A stretch of 64,000 bases of DNA, taken from contig NZ_KB913032.1 of the NCBI RefSeq assembly GCF_000384215.1, positions 4,047,665-4,111,664 on the forward strand, in the 5' to 3' direction. Each line of letters begins with the position of its first letter. Positions within the stretch are counted from its first letter, which is position 1. The translations under genes were made by a program, and so were the position numbers. This document shows, one piece after another, positions 16,401 through 22,862 of the stretch. This DNA is from Amycolatopsis alba DSM 44262. GTDB taxonomy: Bacteria; Actinomycetota; Actinomycetes; Mycobacteriales; Pseudonocardiaceae. Under the pieces are notes generated by a model. The model saw only the letters and a program-made list of their open reading frames with translations, was not told where the DNA came from and searched no databases.

Positions 16401-18462
16401 ACCGGTTCAGCGCGCTGTACTCCGCGAGCGCGCGGCCGCCGTCCGGCTGGATCACGGTGACGACGTTGCCCTCGTCGTCCATCTCCCACCGCGTCGTGCG
16501 GCCGAGGGCGTCGGTACGGCTGAGCAGTTTGCCGAAGCTGTCGAGTTCGTACCGCGTGGTGTTGCCCAGCGGATCGGTCTCGGCGACGACGCGGTGCAGT
16601 TCGTCCAGCTGGTAGCGGGTGACGTGGCCGAGCGAGTTCGTGACCGACGTGACCAGGTTTTCCCGGTCGTACTCGATGTCGACGTCGAGGAACCCACCGG
16701 TGCCCTGTGCGCGGACGACGCGGCCTTCGGAGTCGAAACCGTACCCGTACGAGCGCCCGTTGACGTCCTCCCAGCGCACGATGCGGCCCGCGGCGTCATA
16801 GGTGAACCGCAGCGGCGAACCGGCGCCGTCGACGATCTCGACCAGACGGCGCCGCTCGTCGTAGCGGTAGGTCTGGAGCGCGGTTTCCGCGCCGGGCAGG
16901 CGAAGCGCGGTGACGAGACCGTCCTTCGACTCGACGAGCAGGCGGTAACCCGCGGTGTGCTCCAGTTCGAGGGGGACGCCGTTGTCGTCGTAGCGCAGGA
17001 AGATCCGGTGCCCGTCGCCTGCCGCGATCCCGCGCAGCGGAAGCGTGTCCCCGTCCCCGGAGAAGAGCAGCATGCCGTCCGGAGTGGACACGGCGTAGCC
17101 ATGGTCCATTTTGGACAGGGCGAGCCGCTGCCCGAAGGCCGGGTAGACGGGGGCGTCGGACAACGGGACCGGGTAGGTCAGCAGTGACCCGTCGGCGAGC
17201 GCGAGATGCAGGCCGTCGTCTTCGACCTCGATCCGCTGGTCCAAAGTGGACGCCCACGACGAGCCGAAGAACCGGCCGAGCGAGTACGACGAAAGATGCG
17301 TCCGCGACACGGTCAGCGGCAGGACACCGGCGAACACGACGTCGTCCTGCGTCAGCATCATCGAGCCGGTCGCGACGTCGATCGGGTCACCGCAGTCGTC
17401 GCGCTTCTTGGGCGGGACCCCGTTGCCCGGATCGTTGTTGTTGTTCTTGATCCGGTTGTCCGGCTCCGGCTTGGGGGCGCCGCGGTCCTTGGGCGGCGGT
17501 GGCGGCTGGCTGCCGGACGGCGTGGTCGGCCCGTCCGGGGTCTCGTTCTTCGGCGGAGGCGGCGGGTCGTTCTTGGGAGGCGGCGGCGGGTCGTTCTTCG
17601 GCGGCGCGCCGGACGGCGACGTGCCGCCACCCTTGTCACCGTCGGGACTGCCCTTGGGTGTCGTGCCTTCGTCCAGCTTCTTCGGCTTGGGCCCCGGCGC
17701 GCCCTTGCCGGGCTGCAACTTCTTCAACGCCTTGGCCGCGTCGGCGAACAGGTCGTCCGCCCGCTTCAGCAGCGGCATCAGCGATTTGAGCGCCTTGACG
17801 GTCTTCTTCGTCAGGTTCGCGATCTTGCTCGCGGTCTTCGCCACGGCGTTGACCACCTGCGGGACCACCCAGGTCAGCCCGATGCCCAGGGTGAACAGCA
17901 CCTGCAGCGCCCAGCTGATCATGTGCCCGATCAGCTCGGCGATGATGTCGCGCACCAGCGCGCGCACGGCGGCGACCACCTCGCCCGCCGTCTTCACCCC
18001 GCTGGAGGCGCCTTCGCAGCCATTCTTCGCCGCGTCCAGCAAGGTGGCCGTGTCCTTGGCCCGGTCACGGTAGGTGTCGGCCGAGATCCCGGTCCAGCTC
18101 TGCAGATCGGCGGAGACCATCCCGGCCAGATCCGCGCCGACCGCGCCGAGTTCGCCCGCGATGTTCTTCCAGGTCTCGGCGTTCGCGCTGATCTCGTCGG
18201 CGTTGCCGGTCAGCGCGTCGAGCGCTTCCTTGAGCGGGCCGACGTGCTCCAGCAGCCAGCCGACGCCGTTCGCGAGGATCGCGCCGAAGGGGTCCATCGC
18301 CATCGACAGCGCGTCGAGCGCGGTCCCGACCGCGCCCAGCGCCACCGAAGCCCAATCGCCGCTTTCGATGGCCGACTTCAGATCGAACGCCGACTCCAGC
18401 AGGGAGGAGCCGGTGTAGGCCTTCGTCGAGTCCTTTACGTCAGCGACCAGTGGGTTACCCAA
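13489..18462 (-). CDS. ESX-type Rhs polymorphic toxin
   Basis: 1657 residues. Residues 1-250 are helical with a WXG-like SWTG turn and hydrophobic helices, typical of type VII-exported Rhs proteins. Residues about 254-352 are a Pro/Gly/Asp linker. A DUF6531-type segment (CGDPIDVATG...) opens the shell, followed by many YD/Rhs repeats (about 480-1290). The core-associated motif (YYDPDTGRYLSHDPLG) lies near 1300-1320. After MIDPLGL (about 1344) comes a variable C-terminal domain with KSHESEHPIPYE near 1432, an HxxEH cluster suggesting a metal-dependent nuclease; the family was not recognised. It starts at TTG 18462 after GAAGG. Last gene of the ESX operon. No immunity gene follows. Confidence 0.9.
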   Translation of the reverse strand: MGNPLVADVKDSTKAYTGSSLLESAFDLKSAIESGDWASVALGAVGTALDALSMAMDPFGAILANGVGWLLEHVGPLKEALDALTGNADEISANAETWKNIAGELGAVGADLAGMVSADLQSWTGISADTYRDRAKDTATLLDAAKNGCEGASSGVKTAGEVVAAVRALVRDIIAELIGHMISWALQVLFTLGIGLTWVVPQVVNAVAKTASKIANLTKKTVKALKSLMPLLKRADDLFADAAKALKKLQPGKGAPGPKPKKLDEGTTPKGSPDGDKGGGTSPSGAPPKNDPPPPPKNDPPPPPKNETPDGPTTPSGSQPPPPPKDRGAPKPEPDNRIKNNNNDPGNGVPPKKRDDCGDPIDVATGSMMLTQDDVVFAGVLPLTVSRTHLSSYSLGRFFGSSWASTLDQRIEVEDDGLHLALADGSLLTYPVPLSDAPVYPAFGQRLALSKMDHGYAVSTPDGMLLFSGDGDTLPLRGIAAGDGHRIFLRYDDNGVPLELEHTAGYRLLVESKDGLVTALRLPGAETALQTYRYDERRRLVEIVDGAGSPLRFTYDAAGRIVRWEDVNGRSYGYGFDSEGRVVRAQGTGGFLDVDIEYDRENLVTSVTNSLGHVTRYQLDELHRVVAETDPLGNTTRYELDSFGKLLSRTDALGRTTRWEMDDEGNVVTVIQPDGGRALAEYSALNRWTSMTGPDGAVWRREYDARGKVVRATDPTGAATTYGYDEAGNVAVVTDALGGVTLIESDAAGLPVSVTDPLGGVTRYTYDEFGRTTSVTDPLGEVTRTKWDGFGEIAEQIEPDGSVWRWNRTTQGSTDEAVDARGLSVRTEYSQFDLPTAEIGPDGDRLSYVYDTELRLASVTNEHGLSWRYDYDPAGNLISETDFNGRTTRYGYDAAGQLVLRANSLGQTVAIERDALGRVVSRRAGDDVATFTYDAADRMTSARNAHSEVTIAYDALGRIVAESLNGRAVRSEYDAAGRRVSRRTPSGAESFFAYDAASRPVALRTAGRTLRFEYDPSGREVLRRLDGTPVELRQGWDASDRLTSQTVSSGRGVVQHREYGYLRDGLVSSISDLISGPRSLRVDRAGRVVDVQGQGWRESYGYNLAGAITQAGWPGADPAVGPRHYQGTLVTGAGSTSYLHDTEGRTIARRKLGRDWTYQWNSDDRLTGVVTPEGERWLYHYDALGRRIAKQHLDLQGRILEQIDFAWDGSNLAEEIRGGTAVVWDLEPGTERPITQIERVPGQDARFHAIVTDLVGSPSELLDEAGNVAWHLHTSLWGKVLSPPGQAYTPLRFPGQYHDPETGLHYNFKRYYDPDTGRYLSHDPLGLEPASDSLAYVGNPTDMIDPLGLVATKPQAGPCPKAVAKAALGKKKSPGNRVSKPKPTPGPKKPRQPRQSYADGTHGAKTREQNRLTGKYDNELKADGRDKVSGKSHESEHPIPYEAIGRGSGGSRGSSHDQKNLENHAWAYQEAKPAHSSHIGTGNKGDQDLTAGSAKPSGFKNSQEYRDAERNALEGGDPNTAIQLNQLDYAYRDGFKNTNNTLDGKMADDSYHKMIDDAHASGKGLTYSTGPGTTATTPPLSSHDVKELHMTRDTIRDGDWPEEMKRQNRESYEDEVSRIHDETYKKPTKEDWDKLEAGGFGPLDTGKKKDPNAMDVD

Positions 18463-18498
18463 GACAAAAACCTTCTTCGATGTTCAGGAACGACGGGC

Positions 18499-19014
18499 TC
18501 ACCAGGGTGAGTTGCCCTCGTCTTCCGGCGCTTCGTGGCGTTTCTCGCGAGGCGCCTGCGGGGTGTCGGCGGACGGCGCTGGAGGCGCGTCGTCCGGCGG
18601 AGGCTCTTCTTCCTCCTCGATTTCGGGGAACCGGCTGCGCAGGGTGCCGATCATCAGCGACCGGGTCTCCTGGTCCTCGTCGCCGAGCGTTTCCTGCATG
18701 ACCTCGGCGACCTGGCCCGCGATCCCGGCCTGCGCCTGGTGCATGGTCGCGAGGATCTGCCTCGACAGCTCCTCCAGCGGGTACGTCCTCGCCTTGTTCC
18801 CGAATTCGAGGCCTGTCACGCCGCCGTCCGCCCCGACGGTCACCTTGACGGCACCGTCGGAGCTGGACGCGGACAGCCGCAACTGCTCGGTCCGCTCCTG
18901 GGCGGCCGCGTAGCGCTGAGCCTTGTTTTCGAGACCTTGGGCCCACTGGTCCAGCTTGCGTTCTGCCTCGTCGGGATCCCGGATGAGATCCCCGAGCTCG
19001 TTGGGGCGGGTCAC
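18499..19014 (-). CDS. YbaB/EbfC-like protein of the ESX cluster
   Basis: 171 residues. The central part (about 15-115) follows the YbaB/EbfC pattern: a helix, then GAVKVTVGADGGVTGLEFGNKA, then a long helix. The C-terminal 50 residues are Glu/Pro/Ala-rich and disordered. YbaB-like proteins of this kind often accompany WXG100, EspG and Rhs genes in actinobacterial ESX loci, where they may be chaperones or substrates rather than nucleoid proteins. GTG 19014 overlaps the upstream stop by 4 nt (GTGA), so translation is coupled. The Rhs toxin starts 36 nt downstream. Confidence 0.75.
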   Translation of the reverse strand: MTRPNELGDLIRDPDEAERKLDQWAQGLENKAQRYAAAQERTEQLRLSASSSDGAVKVTVGADGGVTGLEFGNKARTYPLEELSRQILATMHQAQAGIAGQVAEVMQETLGDEDQETRSLMIGTLRSRFPEIEEEEEPPPDDAPPAPSADTPQAPREKRHEAPEDEGNSPW

Positions 19015-19340
19015 TTCTTCCCTCCGATGTCCAAGGCCTTGAAGTCGGCTTTGAACGGTTCCGCGTTGTTCTTGTCGCCTTCCACGTAGGACTTCGCGGC
19101 GGTGCGGACGTTGTCCGCCGTCGTCCGGATCCCTTCCGCGGCGGATTTGATCGCCTCCGCCGCGCGTTCGCCGGTCGGGTTGACGATCGGCGGCAGGAAC
19201 GCGCACAGCAAGCCGTACGCGTCCGGAGACATCGCCGAACCGGTCGCGCCGTGCGCGGTGTCCAACCGGTCCACGAGCCCGTCGAGATGGCTCGCGTGCG
19301 CGGTCAGGTCGTCCGGATCGACTTCGAACGAAGCCGTCAC
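19011..19340 (-). CDS. EspC/WXG100-like ESX protein
   Basis: 109 residues, all helical, of the type VII secretion target/EspC kind: MTASFEVDPDDLTAHASHLDGLVDRLD is the usual first helix. It lacks a clear WXG but has a CAFLPPIVNP turn region. KSYVEGD near the C-terminus fits the YxxxD/E export signal. It probably pairs with another helical protein of the operon and is secreted by an ESX system encoded elsewhere. It overlaps both neighbours by 4 nt (ATGA and GTGA), indicating strict co-translation. Confidence 0.78.
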   Translation of the reverse strand: MTASFEVDPDDLTAHASHLDGLVDRLDTAHGATGSAMSPDAYGLLCAFLPPIVNPTGERAAEAIKSAAEGIRTTADNVRTAAKSYVEGDKNNAEPFKADFKALDIGGKK

Positions 19341-21346
19341 TTCCAGTCCTTGTTCTTCCAGTCACCGATCACCGGCGGTGCGACGACCTCGTCGGCGGAG
19401 AAGAAGGACGGGTCGTCGGATTCGAGGTAACCGGCGGCCTTGTGCTCCTTGTCGTCCTCGCCCTTCCCCTTGCCGGCACCGGCTCCCATACCGCCCATCG
19501 CGCCCATGCCGGGGCTGCCCGGCTTGCCGGCGGTACCCGCACCCGCACCGGCCCCACGGGCCGCGGCCGCTTCGGCTTCCATCGCGCCCGCGGCGCCGCC
19601 CATGCCGAGCGAGCCCGTCGACCTTCCGGCGCCACCGAGGCCGCCGGCGCCCGAGCCGCCGGCACCGCTGCCGCCGCTGCCGAAGCCACTGCCACCACTG
19701 CCGCCGCCGAAGCCGCTACCGCCGGTGCCACCACCGGGGCCGGGGATGTTCGGCATGCCGATCTTGGGCGGGGTGTACGGCGTGGGCTTGTACGTCGACC
19801 CCGGCTCCGGGAAGTTGGGGATGTTCGGGCGGCCGATCGGCGGGACCCGCGGCGGGATCGCCCCCGGTCCGCCACTGCCGGGACCGGGGATGTTCGGGAT
19901 GCCGATGTTCGGCGGGTTGTACGGGAGACCACCGCCGGGACGCGGTCCGCCGACCTCGGGAATGGGGATGTTCGGCGGGGTGTACGACGGCGGCGAGACG
20001 GACGGCGGGGTGTAGCCCGTGGTGTGCGTACCGTCGTCGATGTTCGGCGGGTTGAAGCCCGGCCTCGACACCGGCACGGAGTAGTTGCCGCCGGTCGGCC
20101 CGTTCGGGATGGTGGGCATGGTCGGGTTGTAGCCGGGACCACCGCCACCGGGGACACCGCCGCCAGGGATACCGCCACCGGGGACACCGCCACCCGGAAT
20201 GCCGCCGCCGGGACCGCCGCCGCCCGGTCCGCCGTTCGGCGCGTTGAAGGGGCTCATGCCGCCGGGGCCACCGCCCGTGCCGCCGGGTCCGCCCTGCGGG
20301 GATCCGTCGAGCGAAGCGGCGATGCCCTCCGGACGCGTTCCGTCCGAGCCCACGTTGAAGGGGCTGGGGCGCTGCGTGCCGTCTCCGGACATGGGGGTGC
20401 CCTGCATGGCGGGCTGGAGCCCACCACCGCCGGCGCCGCCACCGGACATCGGTGTGCCCTGCATCTGCGGGGTCGCCTGCGCCGACCGCAGCTTCGGCGG
20501 GGGAGGGAACGCCGGGGTGGCGATCGCCGAGCCGACCGTCTTGTCGAAGTCGGTCATCACCTTCGCGGCCTGGTCGCGCGCGTCCTGCTGCTTCTTGAAG
20601 GTGCCGAGGTCTTTCCCGAGCTGCGCCATGTACAGCTGCGGGTCTTTGATCGTCTGCAGGTTGGCGTTGGCCTCCTGCACGCTGAACGCCACCGGCGGGT
20701 TCGCCGCCATCAGCTTCTGCGTCTCGTTGAGCGTCTGCGAGTGGATCTGCTGCTGACGGCCGGTCAAGGTCGCGCCGTTCGCGGTCGAACCGAGCCACTT
20801 GCCGACACCGGCGAGGTGTTCGCGGGCCGCGTCGCCGCCTTCGCCCTCCCAGTTACCCGTGCTCGCGTTGATCGCCTTCGCCAGGTTGCGCTGGTGGCTC
20901 GCCAGGTCGTTGCCCGCCCGGACCCATTCCTCGGAGGTCTCACCGACCGCCGCCGGATCCGCGTTGTCCGCGATCGCGGACTGCATCTGCTCGTGGGTGG
21001 CGTTGCTCCAGACCGTGGACGGCGGCTCGCCGGGCTTGCGCATGTCCAGGTCCTTCGAAAGACCTTCCCGCGCCTTCTCCAGCTGCCCCTCGTACATCTT
21101 CTGGGTGAACTGGTCCTTGAAGCCGTTGAGCGCGGTGTCACCCCAGCCGAAGAGCTGGAAGAGGACATCGGTGCCGACCGTGGCCCCGGCCCGGATCTCG
21201 TCGCCGGAGGCGGCCTTGTCCGCCAACGGCCCGACATAGTAGTTGCTCGACGAGTCGGCCGTGACGTCGTAGAACGGGCTGTCCCGGTCGTATTCCTTGG
21301 ACTTCGGGTCGGAGACCTTCGCCGTCTTCTCCGCGGATTCGGTCAC
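19337..21346 (-). CDS. PPE-like Gly/Pro-rich ESX substrate
   Basis: 669 residues. Residues 1-270 are helical and contain a WXG-type turn (NWEGEGGDAAREHLAG) like PPE and WXG100 proteins. The following 350 residues are low-complexity, dominated by Gly, Pro and Asn (GGGVPGGGIPGGG runs, PPNIGIPNIPG repeats), probably disordered or surface-exposed. The last 30 residues include HKAAGYLESDD and APPVIGDW. The YLESD part fits the YxxxD export signal, and the whole tail recurs in the second ESX module's PPE-like protein. Tightly coupled with its operon neighbours. Confidence 0.82.
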   Translation of the reverse strand: MTESAEKTAKVSDPKSKEYDRDSPFYDVTADSSSNYYVGPLADKAASGDEIRAGATVGTDVLFQLFGWGDTALNGFKDQFTQKMYEGQLEKAREGLSKDLDMRKPGEPPSTVWSNATHEQMQSAIADNADPAAVGETSEEWVRAGNDLASHQRNLAKAINASTGNWEGEGGDAAREHLAGVGKWLGSTANGATLTGRQQQIHSQTLNETQKLMAANPPVAFSVQEANANLQTIKDPQLYMAQLGKDLGTFKKQQDARDQAAKVMTDFDKTVGSAIATPAFPPPPKLRSAQATPQMQGTPMSGGGAGGGGLQPAMQGTPMSGDGTQRPSPFNVGSDGTRPEGIAASLDGSPQGGPGGTGGGPGGMSPFNAPNGGPGGGGPGGGIPGGGVPGGGIPGGGVPGGGGPGYNPTMPTIPNGPTGGNYSVPVSRPGFNPPNIDDGTHTTGYTPPSVSPPSYTPPNIPIPEVGGPRPGGGLPYNPPNIGIPNIPGPGSGGPGAIPPRVPPIGRPNIPNFPEPGSTYKPTPYTPPKIGMPNIPGPGGGTGGSGFGGGSGGSGFGSGGSGAGGSGAGGLGGAGRSTGSLGMGGAAGAMEAEAAAARGAGAGAGTAGKPGSPGMGAMGGMGAGAGKGKGEDDKEHKAAGYLESDDPSFFSADEVVAPPVIGDWKNKDWK

Positions 21347-21357
21347 TGGTCTCTCCT

Positions 21358-21768
21358 CTAGAACTCGGTGTCGATCCGCTTCAGGTTGCGCTGGTTCTCG
21401 TTGTCACGTTCCCGGTAGTTCTTCTTGGCGAGTTCGATCGCCTCGACGTAGGTCGGGAATTCGGCGCGAGCGGCTTGAAGCTGGGTGAGCAGGCCCTGCG
21501 CGTCGGTCGCGGTGCCGTGCATGTGCTGGGACACCCACTGCGCGGTCGCGGTGGAGCTCATCGCCGGTGACTTCTGCAGCTTGGACAGCGCGCTCCAGCG
21601 CTCTTCGAGGCTGTCGATCACACCTTGGAGTGAACGGATCATCTCCCGGCCGGTGCTCTCGTCGACGGCGAACCCGCCCTGCTTGGCCATCTCCTTCAGC
21701 CGCGCGCTCGCGAACGCCACCTTGCGCGCCGCCATCAACGGCTGCAGTTCTTGTGCTTCCTCAGTCAA
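21358..21768 (-). CDS. Small helical ESX protein (WXG100-like)
   Basis: 136 residues, nearly all helical with coiled-coil character. It contains RWSALSKLQ instead of a clean WXG turn and ends with NYRERDNENQRNLKRIDTEF, where YRERD fits the YxxxD export signal. It lies 11 nt upstream of the PPE-like gene and 30 nt downstream of the EspG-like gene. It is the likely helical partner of the PPE-like protein. No exact family was recognised. Confidence 0.72.
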   Translation of the reverse strand: MTEEAQELQPLMAARKVAFASARLKEMAKQGGFAVDESTGREMIRSLQGVIDSLEERWSALSKLQKSPAMSSTATAQWVSQHMHGTATDAQGLLTQLQAARAEFPTYVEAIELAKKNYRERDNENQRNLKRIDTEF

Positions 21769-21798
21769 CGGAGGATCCTCTCGCCGGGTTCAGGAAGG

Positions 21799-22650
21799 TC
21801 AGTAGATGTCAGCGATGGCGTCCCGGATCGCGTTCGCCACGCCCGACTGACTGGCCGGGTCGTAGTGACCGATCACGGCGCCCGAGGCTTCGTCGGTCTC
21901 GGTCCAGACTAGGTACCGGCCGTCCTCGGTGTCGAGCCAGCTCAACGGCGTCGACCGGAGACGCTCGCCACGGCGGCCGATCCCGCTCACGATGATGTAC
22001 CCGCCGCCGAGGCGGGTCCCGGACAGCACCTTCTCGAGGACCTCGAGGTCGCTCTCGTCGTTGCGCTGGGCCGGAGCCTCGGTCCGGGCGCGGACGACGC
22101 CGGTGAACTGGAGGTTGCCGAACGCGTCGGTCTCCTCCTCGTCGAACTCGGCCTCGGCCTGGCGGCGCGCGGCCATCGCGGAGACGGCGCGCTCCTCTTT
22201 CTGCACGATCTTGCGGCGGCCCGTCGACGCGGGACGCATCCGGGGCAGGACGCCGGACAGGACCTCGACCAGCTCTTCGTCGTCGAAGAGCGCGAACTGG
22301 AGCTCGTCCTCCCCGTGGGCCTGCGTGATGCCGAGCGCCTGCCTGCCGTCGGTGAGAGTGAGGACGGCGATGTCCTGGCCGATGCCGTCGATACCGTTGA
22401 TCGAAACGGTGATCCGGTGGTTCGCCAGCAGCGCGAACGCGGTGCGGACGGCCGGGCTCAGCTCGCCGTTGACCGACAGGCGGCGCTGTTCGAGATCGGT
22501 ATAGACCTTCCGGATGATCGCGGTGTACCGCTCCGGGTCGATCGAAGTGTTGCGTATGCGCAAAGGAAACAGCCGGGCATCGACGCCCAGCGCCTGCCCG
22601 ACCACTGTCGCCTCTACCGTCCCCAGCGCGAAATCGGCTCGCTCAGCCAT
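21799..22650 (-). CDS. EspG-family ESX secretion chaperone
   Basis: 283 residues, length and layout of EspG. In mycobacteria EspG is the cytosolic chaperone that binds PE-PPE pairs and keeps them soluble for ESX export. Visible support: the mixed alpha/beta pattern with ELSPAVRTAFALLANHRITVSI, the central strands around ALGITQAHGEDELQFALFD, and the C-terminal PLSWLDTEDGRYLVW strand pair. First gene of the minus-strand operon leading to the PPE-like protein and the Rhs toxin, so it should serve those substrates. ATPase and membrane channel genes are not in this window. Confidence 0.82.
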   Translation of the reverse strand: MAERADFALGTVEATVVGQALGVDARLFPLRIRNTSIDPERYTAIIRKVYTDLEQRRLSVNGELSPAVRTAFALLANHRITVSINGIDGIGQDIAVLTLTDGRQALGITQAHGEDELQFALFDDEELVEVLSGVLPRMRPASTGRRKIVQKEERAVSAMAARRQAEAEFDEEETDAFGNLQFTGVVRARTEAPAQRNDESDLEVLEKVLSGTRLGGGYIIVSGIGRRGERLRSTPLSWLDTEDGRYLVWTETDEASGAVIGHYDPASQSGVANAIRDAIADIY

Positions 22651-22806
22651 GCTTCTGCGCTACTCCCTCGCGGGGGCCATGCCCCGTCACGATCGGCTGA
22701 CCTGCATAGAGGGGGCCGACTTTGTTAATGGCCAAAACAAACTAGCACAGCGCATGACTGTACGGAACCACACGAACACCGCTCAACCCGATGGAATGGA
22801 TCACAA

Positions 22807-22820
22807 TGCCCGATCGGGCA
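22807..22820. promoter_or_regulatory. 14-bp perfect palindrome between LuxR-type and EspG genes
   Basis: TGCCCGATCGGGCA in the 212-nt gap upstream of the EspG-operon and downstream of the large LuxR-type gene. It could be an operator for the ESX operon or part of a weak terminator; no T-tract follows in the transcribed direction. Nothing else was recognised in this gap. Confidence 0.35.
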
Positions 22821-22862
22821 CTTTTCTTGCCCCTAAAGGAATAACGGCCGTTCACCGCGATG

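Noticed and set aside
14719..17187. Long plus-strand open frame opposite the Rhs gene
   Set aside because: Antisense of repetitive Rhs coding sequence; no recognisable domain.
17400..17720. GC-rich repetitive stretch that could look like a tandem repeat or CRISPR-like array
   Set aside because: It encodes the Pro/Gly/Asp linker of the Rhs protein; units are irregular and in frame. No CRISPR array was found anywhere in the window.
19740..20230. Gly/Pro-codon repeats resembling a minisatellite
   Set aside because: Codes for the low-complexity part of a PPE-like protein; explained by protein composition.
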